From NCBI RefSeq assembly GCF_024498355.1, contig NZ_CP101833.1, positions 2,151,001 to 2,215,000 on the forward strand: a DNA stretch of 64,000 nt. Direction: 5' to 3'. The DNA is from Bacillus pumilus. GTDB lineage: Bacteria > Bacillota > Bacilli > Bacillales > Bacillaceae. Below the pieces are notes generated by a model. It saw only the letters and a list, made by a program, of their open reading frames with translations, made no database searches and was not told the DNA's origin. Below, piece after piece: positions 46,864 through 55,371 of this stretch (its first letter is position 1; each line of letters begins with the position of its first letter). Made by a program: the position numbers and the translations under genes.

Positions 46864-47312
46864 GTTTTAGGAACCACTCCTTTATATGTGAAAAAAATGG
46901 CTTCATACACCTTACCAGATACATCTGTGACTTCAAGGATTGTTGTTTGCTGATCTGTTCTGACGCGAAATTGTTTCACCTTTTGCAATAAAGGAAGATG
47001 CCCCGCCTGATCCATTCGCTTCCGCAGCATCTCTTGATATGGCTCAATCCTCACAACTCGCCCTTGGTCGGAAATATACTCTAACACTTTTCCTTCTTTC
47101 ACCGCTCTAACAGCCAGTGCACGGCTTAATTCCTCCTCTAATTGCAGTACAGTTTGCTTCCACTCCATTTGTGAAAATTGGCTGATTTCTTCAAATGGAT
47201 GGGCTTTCTCTGCAACAGAAAAGATGAGCACACAGCCAAAAGAAAGGAACAGAAATAGTTGCAATTTCCACAAAGCTTGTACAAGTGTAAATCCCTGTTC
47301 ATCATTCAACAT
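46860..47312 (-). CDS. comGF: Competence pseudopilin ComGF
   Basis: This 150-residue protein starts MLNDEQGFTLVQALWKLQLF, a prepilin leader and hydrophobic helix with processing after the Gly. I chose this ATG because it gives the pilin signature and overlaps the comGE stop by 11 bases. The frame extends 25 codons further upstream without pilin character. The C-terminal domain has a conserved KVYEAIFFTYKG. Confidence 0.9.
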   Translation of the reverse strand: MLNDEQGFTLVQALWKLQLFLFLSFGCVLIFSVAEKAHPFEEISQFSQMEWKQTVLQLEEELSRALAVRAVKEGKVLEYISDQGRVVRIEPYQEMLRKRMDQAGHLPLLQKVKQFRVRTDQQTTILEVTDVSGKVYEAIFFTYKGVVPKT

Positions 47313-47613
47313 GACGAAAGCATATCGTCTTCTTTTTGTGTACTTTGTATGATACACATCCCCTCTGCTTACTCCAATGGAGTTCATATGTGATCTCGCC
47401 TCTCTTCTTTTTGACGGATGGCTTTGTACCTTCTATGAACGCTTCGTTCATATGTTCATGTAACACTTGGTAAGCTTCAAGTTTTGCTCTTAATTCCTTT
47501 TTTCCCATCATTAGTTTTTCATAGGCTGGCATGAGCACAAGAGCTGCAAATAGAAAGGTATGGCAAGCTAACAGCATCTCAAACGTACTAAATCCTCTAT
47601 TGTTTTTGAACAT
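47302..47613 (-). CDS. comGE: Competence pseudopilin ComGE
   Basis: This 103-residue protein has the prepilin-like start MFKNNRGFSTFEMLLACHTF with Glu at +5 after the predicted cleavage. It is a minor pseudopilin needed for assembly of the uptake filament. Two cysteines (C in RGCVSYK and ICFRHVE) may form a disulfide. It has an ATG start and overlaps comGD and comGF. Confidence 0.92.
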   Translation of the reverse strand: MFKNNRGFSTFEMLLACHTFLFAALVLMPAYEKLMMGKKELRAKLEAYQVLHEHMNEAFIEGTKPSVKKKRGEITYELHWSKQRGCVSYKVHKKKTICFRHVE

Positions 47614-48043
47614 GGATCCGCCCGCTCCCTAAATAAATCGTGAGTTTATAAGTTTGACTGCCAAATTGAAGAATGAGAGATCCGCCGCTGCTCGGATGTC
47701 CATTTACATTAAAGTGGATCCCCTGTGGAAATGTAGAATGCTTGATGATGCCTTTTTTATGCTGATGAGAAGCAATCACCTCATCACCATTTTGATCTAT
47801 TATTTGATAGGATACATGGTGTGGATGAATGTCAACATTCACACGGGTTTTTTTGATAAATGCCGTATAAGCAGCCAATTGGAGATCTTGTTTCATGATG
47901 TTCACTTGTTTTTTTGCTTCAGCACTTTCTAATATACTTGGGACTTTTCCTCCTATGACCGACAATAGAATAGATAAAACAAGTAAGATCATGAGCTGTT
48001 CAATGAGGGTAAAACCCTTCTCATGTAAAAGCAACTTATTCAT
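47597..48043 (-). CDS. comGD: Competence pseudopilin ComGD
   Basis: This 148-residue pseudopilin has the type IV start HEKGFTLIEQLMILLVLSIL with cleavage after Gly and Glu at +5. The remainder is a beta-rich domain (DQNGDEVIASHQHKKGIIKH). It has an ATG start overlapping the comGC stop by eight bases. It is exported and processed by ComC. Confidence 0.95.
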   Translation of the reverse strand: MNKLLLHEKGFTLIEQLMILLVLSILLSVIGGKVPSILESAEAKKQVNIMKQDLQLAAYTAFIKKTRVNVDIHPHHVSYQIIDQNGDEVIASHQHKKGIIKHSTFPQGIHFNVNGHPSSGGSLILQFGSQTYKLTIYLGSGRIHVQKQ

Positions 48044-48329
48044 GCTTCACGTCGCCGTTTTGAATGACAATGGCTTTTCCATTAGGACAAGTTAATCCCT
48101 TTTTGACATAGCCTTCTTTTTCTAATTCAGCTAAAGATGGTGTCTTGCCATCATGCTCTAATTCATATGCCATCACCTGTGTACTCACCATTGATTTGAG
48201 CCCTTCACAGCCCTTCGCTTGAATGCTTTGATGGTGACGTGTGATATTCGGAATGGTAATGAGTAAAAGAATGGAAATCACGAGCATGACAATTAACATT
48301 TCCAACAGTGTAAATCCTTTATCATTCAT
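48036..48329 (-). CDS. comGC: Major competence pseudopilin ComGC
   Basis: This 97-residue major pseudopilin starts MNDKGFTLLEMLIVMLVISI, with processing between G5 and F6. Two cysteines, in AKGCEGLKSM and GLTCPNGKAI, probably form the disulfide known in the family. It builds the pseudopilus that brings DNA to ComEA. It has an ATG start with GGAGGA. Strong neighbours on both sides keep the comG order. Confidence 0.97.
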   Translation of the reverse strand: MNDKGFTLLEMLIVMLVISILLLITIPNITRHHQSIQAKGCEGLKSMVSTQVMAYELEHDGKTPSLAELEKEGYVKKGLTCPNGKAIVIQNGDVKHE

Positions 48330-48345
48330 GCCTTTGTCCTCCTCC

Positions 48346-49386
48346 TCACACTTGTTCCATTAGTTGATACATCGGTAAAAGAATAGATAAATACACAATG
48401 AGTATAAGGAGCGCTGTCAAACCATATATGACCGGCTGCAGCCATGAAACCCATTTTTCAATTTTCAGCTCTGCATTCTCCAATAGGAATTGACTATACG
48501 TGTACAATTCTCTTGCAAGCATCCCGCTAGCTTCACCATGCTTGATGACAGCTGCAAAATGTTTTTCGAAAAAAGGAGACCCGCTTAGTTGATGTTCCAT
48601 GCTTTCTCCTTTTCTTAATTCTCCAATCATCTGTTCAGATATTTCTTGAAGAAAGGGTAAATAGCTTTGCTGTTTGAAAGCTTGCAAGCTTTCATACATC
48701 GATAATCCAGCTTGAAGAAGCCCGCTTAGCTGAAGGGAAAAAAGATACGTATGCATCAGCTGCATCCCTTTATATAACACAGGCAGCCTGCTCATCACTC
48801 TCAGTTTCTCAAGGGCTGACTTTTTCCTAAAAAAGACATGATAATATCCAGCCAAAAAGATACACATACAGCCTATGATGAGGAGGAAAGCGTGTAGGAA
48901 TTGAAAGAGTCCAAACATCCCTTGGATCAGCCATGACATGCGGGTATCCATCGATGAGTACAATAAAGAAAATTGAGGAATGATCATCTGCTGAACAAGT
49001 ATTAGCACAACCAAGACCGTAAAGACGAGGAAGATCGGGTACCGTAACATACGTTTGAACGTGTCTAACTGCTTGATTTTTTTCTCTAAAAAACGTGAGC
49101 TTTGCTCAAGAGCGCGTGCTAGGCTGCCATGCTTCTCTGAAAAACAGAGAATGGCGATGACTTCCCGCTGAAAATGGAGTCTCTCCAGCACCACATAAAA
49201 AGACTCCCCTTCAAGCAGCCACTGAATGCCTCTTGTTAATAGCTGCTGTTGCTTCTTTGATAACTGGATATTCACCATCGTTAATGCCTCAATCAATGTA
49301 TATCCAGCTTGAAACAATTGAGCAAGTTTTGATAGAAATTCAGCTTGTTCTCTTCTAGACCAGGCTTTAGAGACTCGCTTCTTCAT
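48346..49386 (-). CDS. comGB: Competence membrane protein ComGB
   Basis: This 346-residue GspF/PilC-like platform protein anchors the pseudopilus machine. Two F domains (residues 15-135 and about 215-335) each carry the family pattern, for example FLSKLAQLFQAGYTLIEAL and FSLQLSGLLQAGLSMYESL. Three membrane segments are visible (about 113-133, 160-185, 315-340). The ATG overlaps the comGA stop by 20 bases. Confidence 0.95.
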   Translation of the reverse strand: MKKRVSKAWSRREQAEFLSKLAQLFQAGYTLIEALTMVNIQLSKKQQQLLTRGIQWLLEGESFYVVLERLHFQREVIAILCFSEKHGSLARALEQSSRFLEKKIKQLDTFKRMLRYPIFLVFTVLVVLILVQQMIIPQFSLLYSSMDTRMSWLIQGMFGLFQFLHAFLLIIGCMCIFLAGYYHVFFRKKSALEKLRVMSRLPVLYKGMQLMHTYLFSLQLSGLLQAGLSMYESLQAFKQQSYLPFLQEISEQMIGELRKGESMEHQLSGSPFFEKHFAAVIKHGEASGMLARELYTYSQFLLENAELKIEKWVSWLQPVIYGLTALLILIVYLSILLPMYQLMEQV

Positions 49387-50437
49387 AAACCCAGCGATGA
49401 TATGTGTTTTTCGATAGATAGCCCAGTGCCACTCCTTTACGAATTAATCTTTGCAGTGTTTCATATGACGAGTGAGCATATTCTCCTTTGGCCTCTTTGA
49501 TACACTCACCAAGCTCCTTTCCGTAAAGTAATTCAAAAACATTCGTTCGTCTGACCGGTCGATTTAATTTGCAATATAGCTGACACGTTTCCCCGCAAAA
49601 TGGACACGTGAGCTCGATTAATCGCTGTGCAGCAATCGCAACCATTGTTTGTTCGAGCTCATTCATCGTCACACCAAATTCAAGCATTCGGTAAAGGGCA
49701 CCTTTTGCATTTTTCGCATGCAGCGTACTCATCACTAAATGGCCTGTCAGTGCTGCTCTAATTGCCGTTTTGGCTGTTTCAGCATCTCTTATTTCTCCTA
49801 GCACAATCATATCTGGGTCATGTCTTAAAATAGCGCGTAATCCCGCCGCATACGTGATGCCTGCTTTTTCATTGACTTGTACCTGTAACACTTCTTCATT
49901 TCTTGTTTCCACAGGATCTTCAAGTGTAATAATATTTCGGTTGAAATGCTTTTTTGCAAACTGTATCAATGAATAAAGTGTTGTTGTTTTCCCTGAATTG
50001 GTTGGCCCAGTAAATAAAATGAGTCCATGCGAATGATTCAAAAATGATAATAATCTGGCTGAGGCTTTCGGAAATAACGACAGATATTTTGTTTTCGGGA
50101 TATGATCCTGCGGTAAAATCCTAATCACTAAACTTTCATCATTTACAGTCGGTAATGTAGACATTCGAACAAACACTTGGCCAGTTCTCAGCATCACAGC
50201 CAATGACCCGTTTTGCGGTCTCCTTTTTTCGCCGATATCCATGGAGGATAAAAATTTAAAATGAGCAATTAACCGTTCCCCGCTTTTTTTATCAATGGCT
50301 CGCTGCTGGATTAAATCTGAGTCTACACGGAAAGATACCGAAGCTTCCTTTTCTTTTGGGACAATATGAACATCAGATGCTCTCATGCGGCATGCTTCTT
50401 CTAGCAGCTCTTGTCCCAAATATTCAATACCATACAA
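49367..50437 (-). CDS. comGA: Competence ATPase ComGA
   Basis: This 356-residue secretion ATPase powers pseudopilus assembly. Walker A is FTGPTNSGKTTTLY, followed by the Asp box TLEDPVETRNEEVLQVQVNE, Walker B DPDMIVLGEIRDAETA and the His box. A Zn-binding set follows (CPFCGETC). I use the TTG 8 bases after GGAG; it gives exactly the B. subtilis length. The frame extends upstream through the ribosome site. It is the first gene of comG, which ComK controls in B. subtilis. Confidence 0.96.
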   Translation of the reverse strand: MYGIEYLGQELLEEACRMRASDVHIVPKEKEASVSFRVDSDLIQQRAIDKKSGERLIAHFKFLSSMDIGEKRRPQNGSLAVMLRTGQVFVRMSTLPTVNDESLVIRILPQDHIPKTKYLSLFPKASARLLSFLNHSHGLILFTGPTNSGKTTTLYSLIQFAKKHFNRNIITLEDPVETRNEEVLQVQVNEKAGITYAAGLRAILRHDPDMIVLGEIRDAETAKTAIRAALTGHLVMSTLHAKNAKGALYRMLEFGVTMNELEQTMVAIAAQRLIELTCPFCGETCQLYCKLNRPVRRTNVFELLYGKELGECIKEAKGEYAHSSYETLQRLIRKGVALGYLSKNTYHRWVYEEASL

Positions 50438-50579
50438 GTGGTTCACTCCTTTCTCTGACCCTATTGTAAGATGGAGGAACCCGTCTGACAAAAGCGCATT
50501 TCACGATTTTAATGACTGATAAAGCGTTAAAATCCTTAACTTAGGATGCATTTTATTAAATATAAAAAAAGAGCAAATC

Positions 50580-50612
50580 AAAAAACCTGACTTTTACAAG
50601 TGCAGGTTTTTT
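50580..50612 (-). terminator. Terminator of rsbRD
   Basis: AAAAAACCTG and CAGGTTTTTT form a stem with inner AAGT/ACTT pairs, 3 bases after the rsbRD stop. T-runs lie on both sides. Confidence 0.85.
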
Positions 50613-50614
50613 GA

Positions 50615-51475
50615 TCATATTGCCTCTTCAAAGATACGGAATCCTCTCTTTTCTAACGCTTTTGCAAGGCTATGTTCAGTATTTACTTTTGAGAAATCAA
50701 TGCCAAGTTTGACAACTGTCTGAGCAATCTCTGGCCGGATACCTGAAATAATCGTCTCAATTCCTAGAAGCTTCGCACTATCAACCACTTTAAAGAGCTG
50801 ATAAGCAACCATTGTATCAACAACTGGTACGCCAGATATATCAATAAATAAATGGATCAAACGCAGTCTTGAAGCCTGTTCTAGTACTGACTCCAAAATA
50901 ATTTTGGCCCGGTACGTATCAATTTCGCCGATCAGCGGTAAAATCCCGATCTCTTTTGATACTGGAATAACAGGGGCACTAAGTTCTTGGATCATTTCTC
51001 TTTGTGCATTTAGCTGACTCAGTGTCACGCGGTCATATTCTTCTGATAAACGCTCAATCATATCATCAAACGTCCCGTGAAAATGCTGATTCCATCCGCA
51101 CACATCTTGCAGCGTCACTTCTAGCTCTGTTTCTTGTGTGAATGTCTCGATTCTCGAACAGAAGATGTGGCGGAATACCTTAAATTGGCCGATGATTTCA
51201 TATAAGAACACCTCGTGAACTGCTCGATCACGAGCGATATCAACAGACCACTTTTTCAAATGGTTCTCTGCTTTGTCTGATACCTTTACAAGCGTCGCTG
51301 CAATGGTTTGAATAAACGCTGTGTTTTGTTCCTTCAGTTTCTTTTCTGTCTCCTCTGAAGCATGTTTAGAGTATAATGAACCTTCTTCTGTTCTTGTTTT
51401 CAACCATTCTTCGGTCATGACAGGCGCTTCTTTTAGAATAAATTCATATAATTGTTCAGATTTTTCATTTTTCAT
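50615..51475 (-). CDS. rsbRD: Stressosome protein RsbRD
   Basis: This 286-residue protein has an N-terminal globin-like sensor part (about 1-150) and a C-terminal STAS domain (about 165-280). The STAS domain has LIGEIDTYRAKIILESVLEQ and LFIDISGVPVVDTMVAYQLF; the Thr of VVDT matches a phosphorylation site in RsbR paralogs. RsbR proteins build the stressosome with RsbS and RsbT and feed the sigma-B cascade. B. subtilis YqhA lies at this place. Confidence 0.94.
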   Translation of the reverse strand: MKNEKSEQLYEFILKEAPVMTEEWLKTRTEEGSLYSKHASEETEKKLKEQNTAFIQTIAATLVKVSDKAENHLKKWSVDIARDRAVHEVFLYEIIGQFKVFRHIFCSRIETFTQETELEVTLQDVCGWNQHFHGTFDDMIERLSEEYDRVTLSQLNAQREMIQELSAPVIPVSKEIGILPLIGEIDTYRAKIILESVLEQASRLRLIHLFIDISGVPVVDTMVAYQLFKVVDSAKLLGIETIISGIRPEIAQTVVKLGIDFSKVNTEHSLAKALEKRGFRIFEEAI

Positions 51476-51574
51476 TTATTTCTTTCGCTCCTTTTTCACT
51501 TAAAACTAGTGACAAACCAAACTTTATGTATAAATGACCGCAGATGGTGAACAATATCATTACACGTTTGATAT

Positions 51575-51645
51575 TGGGCTATAGCCAAGTGGTAAGGCAA
51601 TGGACTTTGACTCCGTGATCGTTGGTTCGAACCCAGCTAGCCCAG
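51575..51645 (+). tRNA. tRNA-Gln (anticodon TTG)
   Basis: A full cloverleaf is visible. The acceptor pairs TGGGCTA with TAGCCCA and has discriminator G. The D arm is GCC/GGC, the anticodon arm ATGGA-CTTTGAC-TCCGT gives anticodon TTG, and the T arm is GTTGG-TTCGAAC-CCAGC. The 3' CCA is not encoded. It stands alone, 9 bases before a strong terminator stem. Confidence 0.97.
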
Positions 51646-51653
51646 TTCAGCAC

Positions 51654-51699
51654 AAAAACGAAGACGGCTGAAGCATGTTTCAGCTGATCTTCGTTTTTT
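51654..51699. terminator. Bidirectional terminator between tRNA-Gln and mgsR
   Basis: AAAAACGAAGA and TCTTCGTTTTT are exact complements, with an inner stem CAGCTGAAAC-type pairing. It ends the tRNA transcript on one strand and mgsR on the other. Confidence 0.9.
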
Positions 51700-51700
51700 A

Positions 51701-52081
51701 TTAGGAAACCGATTGATGAATCGCTTTCTTTTTTGATATTTTCATGAGTTCCCCGGGATTATAGCCAACCACTAATTTATTCCCATCAATGATGATCGGT
51801 CTCCGCAGCAACTTTGGTTTTTCAATGAGAAGCTCAAGTACCTCGTTTACTTTTAAATCATTAATATTTAAATTTAAGCTTTTAAAAGCTTGGCTTCGCG
51901 TGGCTAAAATTTCATCCATTCCCTCTGTCGTTAAGGAAAGAATCTTTTTTAATTCATCTAGAGTTGGCGTTTCTCTGAAAAGGTGACGCTCTTTAAAATC
52001 AATTTGATTCGCCTTTAGCCAATGTTTTGTTTTGCGGCAAGACGTGCAGCTCGGGTATGAATAAAAAGTAATGTCACTCAT
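51701..52081 (-). CDS. mgsR: Spx-family stress regulator MgsR
   Basis: This 126-residue ArsC/Spx-like protein has the redox pair C12-T-S-C15 in YPSCTSCRKTKHWL. It ends with LLRRPIIIDGNKLVVGYNPGEL, the typical Spx/ArsC loop. MgsR (YqgZ) modulates part of the sigma-B regulon by contacting RNA polymerase. It has an ATG start with GGAGG. A strong sigma-B promoter lies upstream. Confidence 0.95.
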   Translation of the reverse strand: MSDITFYSYPSCTSCRKTKHWLKANQIDFKERHLFRETPTLDELKKILSLTTEGMDEILATRSQAFKSLNLNINDLKVNEVLELLIEKPKLLRRPIIIDGNKLVVGYNPGELMKISKKKAIHQSVS

Positions 52082-52125
52082 TAGTCTTCCTCCTTAGGTC
52101 GTTAACCTTTTCTCTTATGGAGTAA

Positions 52126-52151
52126 GTACCCTTATGTATTTAGGCATAAAC
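52126..52151 (-). promoter_or_regulatory. Sigma-B promoter of mgsR
   Basis: GTTTAT, 14 bases and GGGTAC on the minus strand match the sigma-B consensus GTTTAA-N12-14-GGGTAT at 10 of 12 positions. It lies about 45 bases upstream of the mgsR start. Confidence 0.85.
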
Positions 52152-52216
52152 ACTTTTTCAAAAAATTTTTTTCATCTTACTAAATAAATGTTCACACGTT
52201 GTCAAAAATGTAAATG

Positions 52217-52246
52217 TTTACATAACAAGTGATGATCAGCTATAAT
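52217..52246 (+). promoter_or_regulatory. Sigma-A promoter of yqgY
   Basis: TTTACA and TATAAT are 18 bases apart, about 35 bases before the yqgY start. Confidence 0.65.
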
Positions 52247-52281
52247 ATGAATCAAAGGGGTTTTTAAGGGGAGGGAAAGAA

Positions 52282-52524
52282 ATGAATCGCATGTTCCGCG
52301 TGCTTGGCTTTTGGACGGGTATTTTTGCTGTCATGTTCTATTTAGGACATATGAAAGATGCATCCTTGCTGTTCTTCGGTCAAACCGTTCTTTTTGTATT
52401 TTTATCCTACTTGAATTTATCCGAAAGAATGTATATTTACATTTTCGGAGCGTACTTGACGATTTTCTTTGCCGGATTTACATATTATTCGATTTTCATC
52501 ATGGTTCCCGGTACCGGACATTAA
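52282..52524 (+). CDS. yqgY: Small membrane protein YqgY (DUF2626)
   Basis: This 80-residue protein has three hydrophobic segments (about 6-22, 28-45, 52-74) and ends VPGTGH. It matches the DUF2626 pattern and B. subtilis YqgY in position. The function is unknown. The ATG lies 7 bases after GGGAGGG. It is convergent with yqgX across a shared terminator. Confidence 0.88.
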   Translation: MNRMFRVLGFWTGIFAVMFYLGHMKDASLLFFGQTVLFVFLSYLNLSERMYIYIFGAYLTIFFAGFTYYSIFIMVPGTGH

Positions 52525-52527
52525 TAG

Positions 52528-52561
52528 AAAAAAGCATCTCATTGAGAAGAGATGCTTTTTT
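52528..52561. terminator. Bidirectional terminator between yqgY and yqgX
   Basis: AAAAAAGCATCTC and GAGATGCTTTTTT are exact 13-base complements with an 8-base loop. Confidence 0.93.
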
Positions 52562-52572
52562 CATACCTACAT

Positions 52573-53211
52573 TTAAAGAGAAAAACCATGAATAAACGGA
52601 TTTTGTTCCTGCTCCGTGAGCACAGTTGTTTCCCCGCCATGTCCACTTAAAACGAGAGTGGATTCTGGCAATGATAACAATTTGTCATGAATCGATTGAA
52701 GCAGCACTTCCTGACTGCCGCCCACTAAATCTGTTCTCCCGATGCCGCCTTGGAATAAAGCGTCACCAGAAATGACAAATCCCTCCTCCGACGAATAGTA
52801 AGACACACTGCCTGGTGAATGCCCAGGTGTGTGGAATATGTCTAATGTAAACGATCCGATTTGAAGAGTTCCTTCTGACGTAATCAATTTTTCAGCTTCT
52901 TTGACAGTAATTCCATTTCCAATCAATCGAGCTGAGCCGTTTAACTCAGCATTCGTGAGCCACTCTTTTTCATGTTCGTGTACATATAGTGGCACTCCCC
53001 ACTCTGCACGCACCTCATCTGCCGCACCAATATGATCAAAATGGGCATGTGTCAGTAAGACAGCGAGCGGTGTGAGCTGTTTTTCTTTCACATAGGAAAT
53101 CAGCTTTTGCGCTTCACCACCTGGATCAAAAATTAAGCATTCTCCCTGCTCGTTTTTCCAAATATACGCATTTGCTTGTACATAGCCTAGTGGCATTCTT
53201 CTCCAATTCAT
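52573..53211 (-). CDS. yqgX: Metallo-beta-lactamase fold hydrolase YqgX
   Basis: This 212-residue glyoxalase II-like hydrolase has the metal motif LLTHAHFDHIGAADE near residue 55. A second histidine is in FHTPGHSPGSVSYY, an aspartate in FVISGDALFQGGIGRTDL and the last histidine in LSGHGGETTVL. YqgX has been linked to bacillithiol-related aldehyde detoxification as I recall; this is not certain from sequence. No signal peptide. Confidence 0.9.
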   Translation of the reverse strand: MNWRRMPLGYVQANAYIWKNEQGECLIFDPGGEAQKLISYVKEKQLTPLAVLLTHAHFDHIGAADEVRAEWGVPLYVHEHEKEWLTNAELNGSARLIGNGITVKEAEKLITSEGTLQIGSFTLDIFHTPGHSPGSVSYYSSEEGFVISGDALFQGGIGRTDLVGGSQEVLLQSIHDKLLSLPESTLVLSGHGGETTVLTEQEQNPFIHGFSL

Positions 53212-53369
53212 TTTTCATCACCTACTTTATTCATTCTTTTTTATTATGAAGGCTATTCAATAAAAATTCAAACAATCGTCAACTGGAATCTACTCGACAA
53301 GCTTTATGAAAACGGTTAAAATGAAAAGAAAGGAAATCAAGGGGATTGATGACAAAGGGGGATTTTCAT

Positions 53370-53543
53370 ATGATGCTCGTCATTATTTTCGGTCTAGTCA
53401 CGATTTTAGCCGCTCTCGGCATCTATCGCTCACTTAAAAAAGTGAACGTACTTGCCATCGCTTTTGCTGGCGCTACATTTTTGGTTTTTGGATGGTTTAC
53501 TGTCATGACCATCATCTATAGCGGTTATCCAACTGCACATTAA
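53370..53543 (+). CDS. yqgW: Small membrane protein YqgW (DUF2759)
   Basis: This 57-residue protein has two membrane segments (about 2-18 and 24-46) and ends YSGYPTAH. The start MMLVIIFGLVTILAALGIYR is the DUF2759 pattern. I start at the ATG 8 bases after GGGGG; eight more in-frame codons upstream lack a ribosome site. The function is unknown. Confidence 0.85.
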   Translation: MMLVIIFGLVTILAALGIYRSLKKVNVLAIAFAGATFLVFGWFTVMTIIYSGYPTAH

Positions 53544-53569
53544 AAGCCTGCATGTAGCAGGCTTTTTTT
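53542..53569. terminator. Bidirectional terminator between yqgW and yqgV
   Basis: AAAAGCCTGC and GCAGGCTTTT form a 10-bp stem around ATGTA, followed by more T. It overlaps the yqgV stop region. Confidence 0.93.
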
Positions 53570-53882
53570 ATTGATTCAAGTGCTTATTCACGCTTTCTAA
53601 TTTGCTTGTAAGGGTTGTTGTTTGATCCCGTCTGTCATCAATGCGGATATTGGTTGCTACTCTGTGTAATCCCTTTTCAAAAGGTGCCTCATGAATGCGC
53701 TGAATGACCTCAAATAAAACGGATAATTCACCTTCAATTAACGTATTCATAGGTGTTAACTGATATTTGATTTTCCCTTCTTGTTGAAAGCCTTCCAAAA
53801 TTCTTTGTACATCTGCTACATATGAACTCACGCTTGGTGTTTCAGTTCCTATTGGAATGATGGTGACATCTGCTATGGCCAT
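53568..53882 (-). CDS. yqgV: Thiamine-binding / MTH1187 family protein YqgV
   Basis: This 104-residue ferredoxin-fold protein belongs to the DUF77 (UPF0045) family, some members of which bind thiamine. It has IADVTIIPIGTETPSVSSYV and YQLTPMNTLIEGELSVLFEV, both characteristic. I start at the ATG after AAAGGAG, which gives 104 residues; an ATG ten codons earlier has no clear site. In B. subtilis the gene lies beside yqgU; here the MFS gene precedes it. Confidence 0.88.
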   Translation of the reverse strand: MAIADVTIIPIGTETPSVSSYVADVQRILEGFQQEGKIKYQLTPMNTLIEGELSVLFEVIQRIHEAPFEKGLHRVATNIRIDDRRDQTTTLTSKLESVNKHLNQ

Positions 53883-53959
53883 GTTTCTTGCTCCTTTCAA
53901 TTGAATCCTCATGTTTCCTCGTCCTCATTGTAACCTATCCTCATTTAAAAAAGCCATGA

Positions 53960-55213
53960 TCACGTTGCGTTTAAGCCAGGTTTGTCTCGTTCTATCGTCA
54001 AATCCGTCCTCTCTACCTTCCCAATCTTTGTGAACAGAAGCAGGCAGATACCAGAAACAGCTTCAATGATCCCTCCTGCTGCAATAACGTACCCAGAACC
54101 AAATAGAGTGGCCATATAGCCGCCGATGAGGGCACCTAACGGAATCATTAAATAGGAGATCATGTTGATAATCGCATATACCTGCGGCTGATCCTCTGCC
54201 TTCACTGACAATTGAATCATCGTATGTTCGGGAACATTGACTGCACTGATGGCTGCGCCTAAGGCAAAAGCTGATATAAACACAAGTGGTAATAATGCGT
54301 TCATTCCTGTGATGAAGAATGCGATTCCATCAACGATCCCTGCGCCTATAAACAGCAATCCATACCGATTCACTTTGATCTTTGTCAAAACAAACCCCAT
54401 CAAAAATGCGCCTAGTGCTGTTGTGACTTTGATCAATGAATAAACCACCGGTCCACTATTTAATTCTTCTGTCAAATAAATAACAGACAATGCTTCCCAG
54501 GGCGCTGCAGCGAAGTTTGAGCAGACGCAAAAAATCGCTAATGGAAACAAAATATGATGGCTCCTAACAAGTGAAAATCCCCTCATTAATCTTTTGCCAT
54601 ATGATAGCCCTTTTTTGCCTTTATCAATGATGACTTCTGTTTGATATGTAATCATTAAAACCAATAAAGCTGATATGAGGTAAAGAGGAATGATCACAAG
54701 CATTGTATACCCTACCCCCACAAACGCGATCATGACACCACAAATCGTAACCGTCACAAGCCTTACCACATGACTTGCTGATTGGATGGTTGCATTCGCT
54801 TTTTGTATGACGTCCTCATGCACAAGCTTTGGAATAATTGATACCGACGCCGGTTCATAGGAGCCTCCTGTCGCCGAATGCAGCAGCATACCGCCAATGA
54901 TGAGTGCTAATGGGGAAAAACCATGAAAGTAACTGATCACGATCACAAGGATAATCGCTCCTCGCGTTAAATCAGCAAAGCACATCCAGAATTTCAATTG
55001 ATGCGGCCTCATCATTGGGGTAATAAATGGCCCGACGATCGCTTGAGGAACAAAGCTGACCGCAATAAAAAACGCTGTCCCTATTGCCCCTTTCCCGCCT
55101 AGCACTAAAAGCCACAAGATGGTGTTGAAAGATAAACTATCAGCAGTGATTTTGCACATTTTAGAAACAAATAAGTAAGTAAAATTTCTTTTCCACAGGC
55201 TTTGAGCACTCAA
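53960..55213 (-). CDS. MFS transporter
   Basis: This 417-residue major facilitator protein has about 12 membrane segments. It resembles the enterobactin/multidrug MFS group (MFS_3) with FIAVSFVPQAIVGPFITPMM, the loop FADLTRGAIIL and GGSYEPASVSIIPKLV. The substrate cannot be told. The TTG start has GGGAG 10 bases upstream; the sequence MSAQSLWKRNFTYLFVSKMC fits a cytoplasmic N-terminus. It sits where I remember the lipoprotein gene yqgU in B. subtilis, so it is probably lineage-specific. Confidence 0.9.
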   Translation of the reverse strand: MSAQSLWKRNFTYLFVSKMCKITADSLSFNTILWLLVLGGKGAIGTAFFIAVSFVPQAIVGPFITPMMRPHQLKFWMCFADLTRGAIILVIVISYFHGFSPLALIIGGMLLHSATGGSYEPASVSIIPKLVHEDVIQKANATIQSASHVVRLVTVTICGVMIAFVGVGYTMLVIIPLYLISALLVLMITYQTEVIIDKGKKGLSYGKRLMRGFSLVRSHHILFPLAIFCVCSNFAAAPWEALSVIYLTEELNSGPVVYSLIKVTTALGAFLMGFVLTKIKVNRYGLLFIGAGIVDGIAFFITGMNALLPLVFISAFALGAAISAVNVPEHTMIQLSVKAEDQPQVYAIINMISYLMIPLGALIGGYMATLFGSGYVIAAGGIIEAVSGICLLLFTKIGKVERTDLTIERDKPGLNAT

Positions 55214-55346
55214 TGATCGACATCTCCCTAAAACATATCCTTTTTTTTACATCTATTTCTTTCACAATAGCTTACAAGGAGGCCCTCGTCAATCACTTCA
55301 ACGCTGTTTTTATTGACAATAAGAAATTGATTTATTTTCAAATGTT

Positions 55347-55371
55347 AAAAAGAACCAGACAGGTGCTTTTT
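55347..55371. terminator. Terminator at the yqgT stop
   Basis: AAAAAG-C-ACC and GGT-T-CTTTTT pair around TGTCT with one mismatch, and T-runs on both strands. It overlaps the yqgT stop codon. Confidence 0.65.

Noticed and set aside
50438..50579. ComK box (AAAA-N5-TTTT pairs) upstream of comGA
   Set aside because: Several A- and T-rich tracts are present, but none has the exact spacing of paired ComK half-sites, so I do not annotate one.
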